Positions 1 through 13,714 of a stretch of DNA of 64,000 nucleotides are shown piece by piece. The notes beneath the pieces are model-generated. The model had not been told where the DNA came from, did no database searches, and worked only from the letters and a program-made list of their open reading frames with translations. Source of the DNA: Diprion similis (Eukaryota > Arthropoda > Insecta > Hymenoptera > Diprionidae); NCBI RefSeq assembly GCF_021155765.1, contig NC_060116.1:17362584-17426583 (forward strand), written 5' to 3'. The translations under genes and the position numbers were made by a program. Position 1 is the stretch's first letter; each line of letters starts with the position of its first letter.

Positions 1-83
1 ATTTGGTGTACAACTTCTTATTCACTGATCATCACTCTGATATGTCTTCTCACGATCAAAAATTAAACAGCGATCACACCTAC

Positions 84-1607
84 CAACTATGAGACCAATA
101 CGACAGTTGCGGTTTTTCCACGCGCAGGACATGAGGGTGCCGGTTGTGTCATTCAGGATGGCACATACATCAATTTTCACGTCCTAAAATGTAAAGGAAT
201 GAATTAGCAAATAGCAGATAATTTTTTTACGCAAATGCAGGATGAATTTCCTGCGTTGCATTCCGATCCTTACGTTTCGCCTAGCGATTGCCTCCTCGAG
301 CAGTGCGACGACGTCCTCGCCGACGACACCGCTGCAGTTGAATCCCTTGGTCCATCGGACCAGCTTTCCTTTGGTTAGTCCGAGCTGGGTCAAGGGAAAG
401 CTGAAGGTGAATCCCAAGGGAAGAATAACGTCGTCTAGGCCGAGGTCGGTGATGAAAAGTGCGAGGCACTGAGCGATGTGATCGAAGAGTTGCTTCCCGG
501 TGCCCAGCATCAGACTCTGTGGTATCGCGTAGATTTTGCTCTTCATATCAAAGTTGTTACCATCCAGGGTGATCAGCAAAACACGGAAATTCGTTCCACC
601 CAAATCAAGCGCCAAAAACTTTCCCTTCTCTGAAAAATCAATCAATCGATCAAATCGATCCTATATAAATATACCTATACTGAATACATTCAAATTTTAG
701 AATTCAACAGTCAAGTTTGTTTGACCGTAAAAGAGTCGAAAAGACTTTTTCGACTTTACTTTTGTGCCACTCATGATCAATTAAAGCGAATCCGGGCGAT
801 GTCCTTTGCCAATGTCATATACTAGAAGTGACACATTTGTGACGATTATAGTTGCGCAAAAATGTGGTTCTAATTATCATGAACGGTCTCTCGCATACAA
901 AACATATTTCTTCAAATGACCCGTTTCACTATCAGAGAACCATTTTATCTATATATATAATTCCCGTTTCATCTCCGTGCAAAATACATGAGTCATCTTA
1001 AACCATTGATCTTGTTTATGCATGATGTGTAATAACAGCACGTTGTTATGTGTGGTATGTTATTAAATAGTTATCACAAATACACAGCTATGTTGTTAAA
1101 TCTGTGTCTCAGATCATTTAATCGCATGAATAAATTCTGGGTCGTTGCCTATCGTTGGCTCGATTATCACGTTATAATAACGATCATTAATTTTCACAGC
1201 GACGATAGGATACACATCTGTACGCGACACCATTCGGCATTATTATCAATTTTCAAAAGGACAGCAAATTCATCCCCACATAAGGGTGAAAATTCAACGT
1301 GAACTTCGAAATCGAAAATAAAAAAAAGGAAGCAAGACGTATTTTTTTTAGGTGAAAAAAAAAGAACTCCAGTTTCATAAATTTCATCTCGTGCAAGCGT
1401 TTGGTAACAAGACAATCTGCAGTAATACATTTGTATAGGCTTACCGGTGCCGTTCGGAAGATCTTGAACGTAAGTGGTGAAGCATTTAACAACCGCTTCG
1501 TCGTGTGTCGCCTTTGATAAACCTTTGTTGATTTCTTCAGTGAGCCTTTGCATGACTAGCTTAAGTTGATCATCGGAAAGCACCAGATCCTTGCAGGCCT
1601 CCCTGAT
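84..1607 (-). CDS. Hex: Hexokinase, core exons (gene continues off the left edge)
   Basis: Phosphorylates glucose and other hexoses with ATP, the first step of glycolysis. Three exons read on the minus strand: 1607-1445, 629-274 and 183-84. All junctions have AG/GT sites and compatible phases. The first exon starts [15 protein letters not shown], a typical hexokinase N-terminal helix. The second carries the phosphate-binding motif [10 protein letters not shown] and the sugar-binding signature [18 protein letters not shown]; the usual Cys after SFP is Leu here. The third holds [14 protein letters not shown], whose Asp is the catalytic base in the family, and ends IGLIVG at a GTAGGT donor, just before the conserved GTGxNACY block that would follow outside the window. 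About 206 residues are visible, so this is the N-terminal part of a ~450-480 residue enzyme. The exon starting at 1607 has no ATG before its acceptor, so translation must begin in an upstream exon (see 6663, 17485 and 24735). Confidence 0.95.
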
Positions 1608-2623
1608 CTGAAAGGAACCAGCATTATCGTTTTATTTTCTTGAATACGATCAATATCTCATTATATCTGTAGGTACACTAGATATCACAACGATTGGTAA
1701 GTGTATAATTTTTCTAACTCCAGCATCGCGTGAATAAACGAGGCTGTAATTATTTCTGGCCGTAACTTTGTTCAACAAGTGTATCAAAATCATGATAATT
1801 AAATCAACTGACTAGAGATTGATCAGAGAGTAAAGTCCGCTGTGGCTAGAATGAAATGACGCTGCGCAATTTTTGTCCGAGTATTAATGATCCATAACAT
1901 AGAACATATTGCAGACGTAGAAGATTTGATGACCAGTATACAGCTTATAAGTAGGAATGTAGGATGACTTTTAAAATCTGTAGTCTAGCGCACGATTATT
2001 GGCAACTCTTTTCTCTGCTAATTCAAATTCCATTTAATCGTAAGCCGGCGTTAAGTATACACACCTGTAACAACTGATCGTTTATTTAATCGTAAGCTGG
2101 AGAATCGCGTAGGTATATATATACATATGTATATTGTATGTACAATACATACATCAAGACATTCTTCGCGTTGCCGCCCGCAAATTTTGAACCACACTAG
2201 TTGTATTGAGCCGAAAAAAACATGACAAATAGAGTTACGTCAGACTGGCGTACAATAGGCATAATCACGAGTCCGCGGGAAAACAAAAAAAAATAAATAA
2301 CAATTTACAGTCGTTACGTAACGTCGCGGCATGCATGCAACACTGCACAGCCCGGTGCATATAATACCAGACGGAGCTGTTCTCCTCGATTTCTCCCTGC
2401 AATTGTACCATTATAATAAAATACTTGTGTTAAAGTTGATTCTGCACTAGGAATGACGAGTTTTGTCTCGTACGCGAGACACGCAAGAATGATGAGAATG
2501 ATTGTACTTTACGAGTGTACCGGACAGAGGTGAACGGGTCAGAGATCGGCAGGCCAAGAGTCAACATGCGAGTTATGTTTATGATTAAATTGTCGAAATC
2601 TAATAGCAACACTTCTCAATACC

Positions 2624-2646
2624 CACACACACACACACACACACAC
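2624..2646. repeat. (CA)n microsatellite
   Basis: Uninterrupted CA dinucleotide run of about 11 units inside the hexokinase intron. Confidence 0.9.
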
Positions 2647-4301
2647 TCGTACTACATATGTGTGCATATTGCATTGTATTGTCATACATAGGTGTAAGTG
2701 GTGGTGCACATATTGCAGGCGTGTACGAAGCCCGGGGATCACCCCTCGTATGTACATAACGCATAACTGAAAAACAACGATATAGATAAACGTGATTATA
2801 GATATATTGCGTTCTGCCATTGTCAACTATTGCGACAATTGTTTGTCATATTTCCAGGCATGTCCAATTAGCAACGTACGTGAATTAAATATATCATACA
2901 CGTATACATACTTATGGTACATATTCAGTTTCAACACCTCGATAAAAAATTCTTATCCCAGTTGTTCTTAAACGCAAAAGCGAAGTTAGACTTAATAGTC
3001 AATAAACGACCCTCGTATCGCTACAATGGTATATCGTATGTGCACCATATCGTCTCGCCTAGAATCGAAGAGCACCTGCACAATTCATCGAACGTTTCGA
3101 ACATGGTAAGAATAACGATTGGTACAGAACAAAGCCTTGAAAATTTCTACCCATATACGTATGATAAGGTCGAGGATAAGGTAGTCTAGAATAAAAATGA
3201 GGTTTCACGGAAAATCGATCGCGTGTGTGTAAAAAGATTTCAGGGAGCTGATGGATTTTTGAAACACGTGCTGTTTGCGTATACCGTACCATGCTATGAT
3301 ATGGAATGTCAACCCAGCTGTGCGACGCGTCGTCGCGTATCTAATAATAAAAGAAAAACCTACGTATGTAGCTAATTGGCCAATGAGACGTGTGAACAAG
3401 TTTTAAAGCGTCAAATATTACAGATCCTGCATGTATCCCAGCATGTCGGCAGCAGTTATAAAGTAGGTATAGACCTGATTGCGTGAAAATTGAAAGACGA
3501 TAGGACGGATTGTTGAAGTGCTTCAGGAACGACATAATTAAGTATAATGCATATCAGATACCCGATAACGGAATGTCAAATGGAAAAAATCAATCTACCG
3601 AGATAACTTAACACCCCGTTTTCAAAGTTGTCAATTCGTGAAACTAAGGTCTGCTCTATATCGGCTGACTGCAATATGAATACATCAAAATCGGTGGTTT
3701 CAGTGTTATATTATAGTTATACAAATTCACGAGAAGCGCAATGATTTGAACTGCATCTCTCCTCATTTTAGCCAGAGGTAAAATACTCTGTGCATAAGCC
3801 ATATACCGGGCATGCAAATATGTATTATCGTTGACCGCACCTTGCAGTTGTTGGATTAATTGAGAATTGAACGTAGATAACCAAAACACGCGGTGGTTTA
3901 ATGAACCGTAAATCGAAATTTTATCACCATTCGTATGTTTCATATTAATTACGGAAACTAACTGTCACTGCATCAACATACCTAATCGTTAGAGAAGTGA
4001 ACCTAACTGTAAGATTTGATTTTCCCAATTGCGACGAAAATTCACACTGAAGTGAGCTGAAATTTTTTTGAGTTAATTGTAAAACGCGCTTCGAATTCAG
4101 GCCGTCTATTCCTCACAATTAAACACATCCAACCACTTTGCAGTTCGCAGGGGTCGCGTTGGGGAAGGTTTTCCTCGATGTCTGTTATATGCCTATATCT
4201 GCGGTGCTATAGCGACGTCTAACATCGATCGGCAACGAGTCACTGACTACGCCACACTATCGCCATCTCTCTCTACCGCTCCCTCACTTTCTCTTCGTCC
4301 T

Positions 4302-4635
4302 TCTCTCTCTCTCTCTCTCTTTCTGTCTATCAGCAGATATTTATACGTTTCAAAGTTCTTCTTTTGTATTCGCAGTGATTGCTTGTCTTCAGTTTATTTT
4401 TTTTATTTTTTCTCGTCAAGTCTAATTGCCGGTTCATCTCATCCAATATTGTTATGCGGGATAAAATAAACATATCTATCTATATGTACACATTATCTTT
4501 CTCTCTCACCCTTTCTCGGATATCGCGACACACCCGCCTCTGCCAGCCAATGCGAGCGGCCGCGCCGCTTGCGCACGTGGAAGCAGTGAAATGTGTCTGT
4601 GTCTGTGTATGTGCGTGCGTGCGTGCGTGCGTGCG
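4302..4635. repeat. CT-rich and GT/GCGT simple repeats
   Basis: A (TC)n run at 4302-4322 is followed, after unique sequence, by a TGTGTCTG/GCGT tract at 4592-4635. Both lie in the hexokinase intron, near a short CpG-rich stretch (4540-4580). Confidence 0.8.
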
Positions 4636-5416
4636 TATCCGTTGCCCTGCGAACGGACCGAAGAGACACGTTTTACATGACTACCTGCTCGCAGCAATCT
4701 CCTCGTATACATATTATACCAGCCGCAAGTCGATTAGTGCCACAGAGTAGAAAGTCTCACGATATTTATCTAACTGTGAATAGTTTAGTTTTGTCTCCTA
4801 TTTTTGTTCTTCTATATTAAGGTTCGGAACGTTTTTCTCGAAAATCATTAGATAGAAAAAGCAGCAAACTTAACAAAAAACTTGTTGTATCGCTACTTTT
4901 TCTCGCCGCGTTTCGGCCGTATAGTCCGAGGCCTATGGATCTACGCGGTATTCGAAAAATAAGTATAATTTTCTTAGGTATAATATTCATAAACTAAACT
5001 CCAACAATGATATTGACCAGCTGCTGCAGGTCTCGCGACACGAATCGATCGGTAAAAGTCGACTAAGTCTAGTCGAGTAGATTATTATAAAAACGACATA
5101 CCGTACTCACGCGCAAACGATGTTTGACATTTACTCACGTTTCGTTTCGTCCCGTTCACAGCCATAGCTTATAATGCACGCCCTGATCTAACTGCCGACG
5201 ACAAGGTGTACAGACACCCTAAACGCAAACGCGTCAAGACTTGCGTCAGCAGCGTATAATCGTCTAGTTTGAAAAATTTATAATTTATAATTTTTACGAT
5301 GTTTCGCCGGCGAAAAAGAGGTACGTCAACTTATACGCGAGAATCTCCAGCGGTAAAGATCAACCGTTCTGATCGTGAGAGGTAAGGAGCATTCTACCTC
5401 ATTTCATCTCGCCCCG

Positions 5417-5480
5417 CTCCTGCTCCTTCTCCTCCTTCTCCCCCTTCTCCTCCTCCTTCTCGTCCTCCTTCTCTTCCTTG
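5417..5480. repeat. CTC/CTT polypyrimidine tract
   Basis: Irregular CTC and CTT triplets over about 64 bases. On the plus strand it yields a spurious Leu-rich frame. Confidence 0.85.
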
Positions 5481-6662
5481 ACTTCTCCCGTAATTTCTAC
5501 AAAGTGCGAATCGACGACGTGTATCGAGACACGTGCAAGCGAGTATCGGCTGCAACTTCACCGCGAAATCGGTAAATTCCCGCGAATGCTTGAGTTACAA
5601 TTATACACATTGATATAGAGCTGATATCAATAACGCGGTTATAGGTATAATAGCGGGTGTTTTCTTTATCGCTTTGATACACCTACGCGTGATGTCACCA
5701 GCGCTCCGATAAGATTCGACCGTTTCCTCTTTCGATCGATATTTTTTTGAAACTTTTAATATATGCTTCGTTTTTACCGGCTGACTACGAGCGCTGCAAT
5801 ATAAGCTCGTTAAATCGCGCGTTGTCTCTCCAGACATTCCAATATGTATAAATAATAGTATGAATTTTTATTTGTTGGATGCACATAAAGCCAAGACCAA
5901 GTATACATGTATATAGATATATGCGAATATAGCTCTGCCCGTATGTGCGATATCTACTGTCATGTCAAGTTATAATTCAAGCTTCCGGCATTTCCTCGTA
6001 ATACCAGTATGCATGTCGCAACAGTGATGAAAAAAATGTTTAAAAAAACTGTCCAGCGCCAAGACAATGTACAATATTTCCTGTATAAAGCGGTGGGATA
6101 TGGTTTGTCCGCGAAATATAATATAGAGACAGCCCACTTCTTGTGGAAAATTCACTTTTAAAAAGCATGCGAGTTGGCAGCAACTTGATCTTATCATTGA
6201 TGGATCATTATTATAGATTGCGCACCGTCTATATCGTGGGTAAGTCAAAGAGTTAAATCGTTGATTGGAATGCATGTAGAATGAAACCGTAAATAAAAAA
6301 CCAAGCATTTCGAAACTGGCATTGCGTTCGATTAGACAAAAACCGGTTGTTGCCACAGGTTTGTTAAAGTATTTACACTTCATCGTTGAATTAACGAGAT
6401 ACGTGGGTGACGTTTCCGCGTATAACGTGCAAGTTTAGTACGTCGTTGCATGTGGATATACAAAATACTGGCCATGTGTTAAAATAAAGGACGCGGCACC
6501 CTTCTTGGAAGGAGACGTTAATACAAACGAGATCGGAATCGTGCTAATAGATGCAAAAATGTGAAAATTTAAGCTTCACACACCGGCATTTTACCATCTA
6601 CACTTCTTGACGTAAAATTGTAAATGAGGTACGATGATGACAAATCGAGGGTCTCGACTTAC

Positions 6663-6692
6663 CTCCGGTAGTATCGGACTCCGCATCCCCAT
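6663..6692 (-). CDS. Hex: Hexokinase alternative first coding exon A (candidate)
   Basis: On the minus strand an ATG at 6692, in good context (GCAAAATGG), opens a 10-codon frame MGMRSPILPE. It runs straight into a perfect GTAAGT donor at 6662. The exon ends in phase 0, which is what the IREACKDL exon at 1607 needs, so joining gives [18 protein letters not shown]. Upstream sequence (6780-7300) is GA- and CpG-rich, like an insect promoter. The next candidate first exon ends in the same phase. The splice itself is inferred, not seen. Confidence 0.5.
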
Positions 6693-8150
6693 TTTGCCAA
6701 CTCCTTTTCGAAAACGAACTCTCACAAGTTTCCCGGCTGTAAAAACGCCACTCAACTTATATCGCCCCGGCAACTAAGATTTAAATTATCTCTCCGCGAT
6801 AAAAAAAACAACTTTCCCTGTCAGAATAACGACAAGAAAGGAAACCAGCCAGAGAATAACCAGCACCTGTACTTCTCGATTCTCAAGCGAAAGAGAAAGA
6901 AAATATAACAACGCGTTTGCGTAGGTGCGATATTGTGGGTATATTTAAACGCCCGCGAAATATTATGTCTTCTGGTCGTGGACGCGTAACTTGTTCGGCT
7001 AACAAGAGGTGAATGCGGCTCTCTAGTACCAGTCGCTTCGGGTCGAGCCTCGTCGTTCCGTTTCTTTCTCTACTGGGAGCGGGGCGCGCGCGCTTCTCGA
7101 TGAAACCTCACACACGTGCCGCCAGCGAAGAGAGAGATACGCAGGACTCGCCTCCTCTCTCTCCCTCCGGCAAAAGGAAATGCCAGAGCGAGGGAGAGAG
7201 CGAGAGAGACAGAGAGAAAAGCGTGTGTGTGCGCGCGCCATGAATGAGTACCGCGAAGTTGCGGCAGAAGGCGAAAAAGGGGGGGGGGGGGGAGAGGGAG
7301 GGAACGATTCGCGTTAAGGAGGAGCGTCAAGGGCAAAAAGGTCACGGAAGTCCCAGGACTGGAGGGGCGCCCTGGGGCTCCTCCTCAGGAGTTCCCCAAT
7401 ACGAAGGTCACGGATATTCACGGAACGCTGACGAGGACAATAATTTAGACAGAAAAGAATGGCCTGACCAACATTGCGAGATGTGACTGCCTCATACTTG
7501 CGATCTCGAGAGCTGCGCGTGACTGTCGTCAGCTGCCGTAACAACGATATCCTTCGTCTCCGCGTGCAGTAGAGACATGGATGACGTAAATCGCGGTAAT
7601 ACGAAATATTAGTGATATCCAAACAGGGATTTGAAAAATGACCAATCTTTGGGGTGAAGAAAAACCAATTTTCAGAATTATAACGTGCGTGCGAATAAAT
7701 TTCGACAAGTGTGTCAGTCAGACTATATTTCATTTTGTTATCTCGCGGCATGTAATTCAAGGTTGCAAGGGTGTATGCCGCAATCATCTCGATATTCGCG
7801 CCATATCTTGCAATCGTCGTCGCACAGGGTAGAAGGAGAGATGCAATCGGGATGATTATTTCTAATCTGACGCAATCTAGAGCGCCAACCCGCCGTTACG
7901 GCCCTGGGTAGCGACGAGGCGCATGTCCGTCGAGACCGCCGCCATGCTGCGCTCCTATTGGCTCGGCTACCGGGGGCTCGAGCGGTCGATCCCTTCCCTG
8001 ACGTCACAGACTTCCCGGCGTGCCTTGGGCTCGCCTTAGAGCATTGCTCGCAATGACATATACCTATACCTATACACGTAACGTATATCAGTGATTGCTC
8101 GGTACGTTCGCACCACCTCCCCCCCCCCCCCCCTCTCGAGTCGAGTATCG
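6693..8150 (-). promoter_or_regulatory. GC/GA-rich probable promoter region for exon A
   Basis: The segment from about 6950 to 8130 is clearly richer in CpG, GA and CA repeats than its surroundings. It includes GA tracts around 7130-7220, a G14 run at 7279-7292 and a C15 run at 8119-8133. It lies just upstream of candidate exon A on the minus strand. Open frames here are by-products of the composition. No TATA box or defined initiator was identified. Confidence 0.35.
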
Positions 8151-10290
8151 TTATTATCATCATGATGATTGTTGTTATTATTAATATTTTTATCACTATC
8201 ATTAGTATTATCGTCAACGATATTCCCCGCAATATATATATCAGCATAACGCTATAATAGATATGCTGTTCGCGCCGATCATGTACTTGGTGCTCGTATA
8301 ATTACGAGGACTAGAATGTCGGTATATCGTGATTCATGTAGAAAGTTATACGCGGAAAACTGCATACGGTTAAGAGGACGGTTATGATCGATATTTGCCT
8401 TACCAACCATGCAAGTAAAATGTCACTTATTTTTACCATTATCAATGTCTCCGTATCACTGAATTTTAAGTGAATACCCGCTCACAATCAGATAGCGCAA
8501 TCAATCGTGCCTGTGCAAAGCCAAACAAAAAAATCTGCAATATTTTCTGCCATAATAATAATGCCAAAAATGTATTCCCACGCCAAGTCCAGGTAATTCC
8601 ATTGCACGGAATATATTTTTTCCTGCATTATTGTCGCGTTAAAGACTTTTATATAATCATGATTTTTTTTCCGTGTTTCGTCTAAAATTGTTGTATAAGC
8701 TTCGATGATATCCCGAGTAAGTGTTTTTTAACGCGATCGATAAGGACCGGATATACATGTACAATACACATAGCGTAATCTCAAGATTCCTATTCCTCGA
8801 ATTTGATTAAGAAAATAGTACGGAAGAGCGAGTTACCTAATCGGGAACTTTTTCTCTCGGTTTCTTCTTATCGGAGTGCCAGTGCGGCGATCCGTCTCGA
8901 TTACATCTCATTTCTCCGTACAAGATGAACGACTATTCAGCAAAATTCTTGGAATTAGTTTATCGCAATGATTATCCGGTCTTGACCACCGCGTATACTC
9001 CGATATGGATTGTAATTTTAATGCAACCGTATAACCAATCAGCGTGGCGATGTATCAGTAGGCGGATAAGAAGAGGAAGAAACTAAAATAAGAAAAAAAA
9101 AGCTCAAAGTAAAACTGAAACTAAAACTCGTCGAATATACACAGTTAATTAAATCTCGCTGTACATACGATATGAATAATGAAAAGCGTTTAGAATCGCT
9201 GAATGATCATGCAGCGTCAAACGACGCGTAAGCAATGATTTGAAAAATTCAGATATCATAGTACAGCCGTGTACTTTTATGACACGTGTTACTGTACCCC
9301 TGGAATACTTATGTAGAAATGTAAATAACCGGTTGCATGATTAAATACGTCATTAACGACGAATGCTTGTAGTATTTGACCTTTGCGCCAAAGTTCGGAA
9401 GCTGCGCCAAACTTCAACTGCATATAAGTATTACATCTGTGGAGATGTACAGGTAGGTAATTAGTATGTATAGGTATAGTTTATAGCGGTAAGAATCCGT
9501 CTGCAATATTCTGCGCAGAAAATCAAGGGGATCAAACTTGTCTGTCGCGTGTTCGGTTTATAATTTGTGAGCCTCTGTTTGAGAACTAACTTCTAGCACA
9601 CATGCCTATCGCATACTTCAGCTTGAGCCGTATAGCTTAAAAATATTTCAGATGTAAAAGAAGAAGTATACATAGTATACTGAATATTATAACTTGATTA
9701 TATCGGGTTCTCTCGTGACTCGGTCTCCTGGTGGTATACGCACATGTTTTAATCTACATATGCGTAGGTATACCTATACGTTATGCAATGAGACATGAGT
9801 TAATTACTACAGATACATGCAAAGACAGAGGTATATACTTGTAGAGACATCATATCATCATTGTTGAGGCAGCAAATGTATTCCAGTTATACCTACGGCA
9901 GGTAGGTACAAATATAATAACAGGTGTAGGTGTAACGGAGAGAAATTGTTTGATCTGCGTGGCAGACTGGAGGCAAACTTTTTTAACATCGCTTCAAGAT
10001 AAAGGCAAGTTAAACACCTGATAAAATAAGAGAATAACGGAGTTTCGCGCTCGACTTTGACTTCGTCAGCATGCTCGCTCAAATAATCGCTAATTCTGAC
10101 GCAACGCCGCAGCCGGGAGGCTCGTCCCCCAGACATTTAATTCTATACTCGCCGTTCTTGTAACCCCGCCTCCCGCGTCTGCCGAATCTCCGTATCGGGT
10201 CGCCGACTTTTAAATATTCGCACTTTTATCGTACTACTGTATATCTGCCGATCGCAACAATGATGACTTTTGCAAACGGCTTGGTTTTAT

Positions 10291-10440
10291 TCATTTTTTC
10301 ATTTTATTGCCAATAGTCCCGTAGACTTATTTTCAAACTGAATATTGAAAAAAATAAATGTACATACATTTTGGCTTGAAATTTTTTTTTTTAATATTTA
10401 GCTTGAAAATAAGTCGACGGAACGATTGGCAATGAAAAAA
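10291..10440. repeat. Imperfect inverted repeat (hairpin, MITE-like)
   Basis: The arms at about 10291-10350 and 10386-10440 are imperfect reverse complements. Both read ...TGCCAAT-GT-CCGT-GACTTATTTTCAA, with scattered mismatches and a small insertion. The loop is about 35-40 bases and AT-rich. Size and structure fit a decayed non-autonomous element; no coding capacity. Confidence 0.65.
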
Positions 10441-13105
10441 ATTATACACTCTTTCGGCATTAGCATCGCGACATAGTTTTAGTTATTAAAGTATGCGAAG
10501 TTCCATTTTTATGAATTCTTTACCCGCGGATTGGCCTAGTCCTGTTTCATACGGAAATTACGCGCATCGACGCACGTATGCCGACCACTTTAACGTCGCG
10601 TCGGTCCAGCGGGATGCCGACGTGTACCGACGTACGTGATGCTCGTCACACGACCGCCGAAGAGAGAGTTACTTAAGTAATAGTACCTATACTGCGGGCC
10701 GTTTGTTAGCGCCGAAAGTTTGGTACGACGATTGATCGATTTCCCACCGCGAACGAGTGCAGCGTGTGCATGTGTACAATAGTGATAAACTAGTTGAGAA
10801 ATAAAATAAAAATACATAAATAAATAAAAATAAGTAAATGAATAGATAAGATAAGCGACAAAACTAATAAACATCGGCAATTATTGATTGCGGATGCACG
10901 ATCTGATAAATATCGACGTAGCTTCCTGCATCGCACAGTGATTATGCATGTATGTAAATATGTTATCGCTTGCAATAGTTATAGTTTCTTTTTGTAAAAG
11001 AAGTGCACGATACAAATAGGTGAGTCTAATAAACCGCGTTTATTATAAAAAACTGCGAGGAATTAGCTCCATGCACTTCTTGTACAGATGACGATATAAC
11101 GGTAGAAATTAGATAGGATAAAAGGTAGGTATTCAATTTTTATAATGATCCTGCTATAATGAGCGTCAAATTGTGCGACATATAAAATATATTTTCGGTT
11201 TATGAAACAATTTTTCATATTACATTAGAGTAAACATAATATTATATATCAATTAAAATTTCCAGCCGTTTGCACAGATATTATTTCTGTCATAGCTGTG
11301 TAACTCGACCTTGCAGACTGTATAAAAAAAAGCTGGTCACGGCAGCTGTGTATTCATTGAATTATTATGCCGTATTATCTGTAATAAGAGGAGTGGAAGA
11401 GTTTCCAAGTCGCGTGATGTGAAAAAAGATAGTTACAATTTTTCATGACTATATCACCTGTCGAATGACGTAAAGTCGTAACCACTAAATATGTGATTTT
11501 AGTGGCATATATATTATATATATCTCGAAATCAAGAGTTTGAAAATATAAAGGCAAAGGTCGTATGTAAGGCAGATACAACCTTTTTCCTATTAGTATAA
11601 GTACATACGTGAAAAAAAAGACCAAAACAGAAGGTCGTAACAACCATTTACGTTTTGTTTCTGCGAACGTTTTACGAACCACTGAAACGTACAGATAATT
11701 TAAAATCTGCAAAAATTCAGAACTGTTAAAAGAATTCTCAAAGATAAGAACAGACGGGCGTAACCGTCAATATTTGTTTTTTTGCAAATGCTCTAAAGTC
11801 TAAAAACTACTGAAACGCGTGAACAATTGAAACCAACAAAGTTATACAGTGAGGATGTCGATTTTCTGAACATCGGATATCAAAATCGTAAATTAATAAC
11901 CATAATAATTTTTGGAGTTTACGTCCTCATGTAATTGGACACGCGAAACGAATAGTTTATAATTTAGTCAGAGTGTGTAAGCGAGTAAGATCTCGACCTT
12001 GAAATCAATCGCGTCTCAATTCTCCGCATATTTTGGAAATCGGAATCGAGATTAGATGTAAAAAATCTTGTTCCAGGCCTGCGGCAGCGATCCGACGATT
12101 CGCGAGCGTAGTTTCGTTCTGAAGCCTAGCAGGCGTATCGGTCAGTTGAAGAACTCAAAATTAAATTTACAGCGATTACCGAAATGCAAATAACTGACGC
12201 GTTTAACCGTCACTTAGCATCTAACTCGTTAACATAATGCAAATATCTCTATCGCGACTTCTTCGTATGATATGTCAAGAAATAAAAGGCACAACTACTA
12301 CGCGTCGAACCTCCATCGCAAGTTCTTTCACCGATCATTAGCTTCCTCTACAGGCATTAAGTATATACGTAAATACGTTTTTTTTTTATGTTTTATTTTT
12401 CAAATTTCGACCTAGTACTTGGTTCAATTCTTACAAAATTTTACGTGCGTTCTTTGGTGTACTTAACTGTTATAGGTTGCAGAGCGTGCTGCAGGGATTG
12501 CTAAGCAAATAAACAATTTGTAGGTGTTTTTGTATTCAAATTTGTCTAATTGCATGCAAGCATACGGCAAAAAATATTTTTCATTGTATCCACTCGGGCC
12601 GATGAACATGGAACGTGTCAAATTATGAAATAACAATAAAAAAAAGTGTCAAGAGCTTTTAACTTTATTTACTTTGCATATCAGCAAGCAGGATCATAAA
12701 TGTTAATCCCGCGAAAAATTTTATCTCGATATTTTTGTATAATCGTTTGAAATGGTTTTTATACCGAAGAAAAGTCTAACGTGATTAAAATTCTCTGACA
12801 TTCAATTACTATAGGTATAGATATGTTTATTGCTACTCAACTGCAAAATGATGTTTATTGTAGGCATGAAATTTGTCTACGAATGTTTTCTATTCAACGC
12901 CTAGAAAATAACGATGTATAATAAGCGTGGTAAATTTAATTTATCATAAACGTAACAATAACGGGTAATTTGTTATTTTTCAAGTCAAAGAAATAAATAA
13001 TCACTTGACTTATAGAATGTTGCCGTTTAACAAATAAACCGCTGTCAAATTACAGAATACAAAAATAAAAAACAGCTCGTGCATCATTATTTTACGCTAT
13101 ATATA

Positions 13106-13714
13106 CAGGGTGGGGCATAAAATTGTGACAGAGCAATAGCACTCTGTTGAACTGTTGATGATGATGAAAAATCTTTCATATGAAAGTTGTATTGTTCGAA
13201 AAGGCCGTCATACTGTACCATTATATTATTTTTTCGGTGGAGGCGCTGAGGCTACGTCAAGGTCAACTCCACTTTTTTAAATGGAACAATGTATCTTTTT
13301 CTTACGATACTATCATTGACTTTGAGAAGAATTCAGTGACCTACAACACAAGGTCATTCTAGGTACGCGAAGTATGAAAATAGTCGAATAAAAATCGAAT
13401 CAAATCGAAATAATTACTTCCAAAGGATTTACTAGCCTTGGTTTGTGTCTACCTACAGAAGATGCTCGAAGCACTGCCTCAATTACGTGAATTCTTCTCA
13501 AAGTCAATGATAGTATCGTAAGAAAAAGATACATTGTTCCATTTAGAAAGGTGGATTTGACTTTGACGTAGCTTCAGCGTCTCCAGCGAAAAAATAATAT
13601 AATGGTACAGTGTGACGGCCTTTTCGAACAATATAACTTTCATATCAAATATTTTTGAGTATCATGAACAGTTTGAGTGCTATTGCTCTGTCAGACTTTA
13701 AACGCCCCACCCTG
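13106..13714. mobile_element. Foldback (long inverted repeat) DNA element
   Basis: The left arm (13106-13334) and right arm (about 13489-13714) are near-perfect reverse complements over roughly 225 bases, around a unique 155-base centre. The element starts CAGGGTGGGGC and ends GCCCCACCCTG, and is flanked on both sides by TATA, a possible target duplication. There is no transposase; the small open frame at 13180-13362 lies in the arm. It sits in a hexokinase intron and would fold into a long hairpin if transcribed. Confidence 0.8.

Larger units (their letters stand above)
1608..6662. other. Hexokinase intron; no gene seen
   Basis: AT-rich intron between the core exon at 1607 and the nearest candidate first exon at 6692. 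It holds simple repeats at 2624-2646, 4302-4322, 4592-4635 and 5417-5480. The open frames here, such as a Leu-rich one at 5375-5575, come from repeats and lack family features. I see no conserved coding sequence on either strand. Confidence 0.6.

Noticed and set aside
5375-5575. Leu-rich 66-codon frame on the plus strand
   Set aside because: It is the translation of a CTC/CTT repeat, with no start or domain signals of a gene.
7013-7486. Several Arg/Ser-rich frames on both strands
   Set aside because: They come from GA/CpG-rich promoter-like sequence; no frame has family features and they overlap each other.
13180-13362. 60-codon frame in the foldback element
   Set aside because: It lies in an inverted-repeat arm and has no homology to a transposase.
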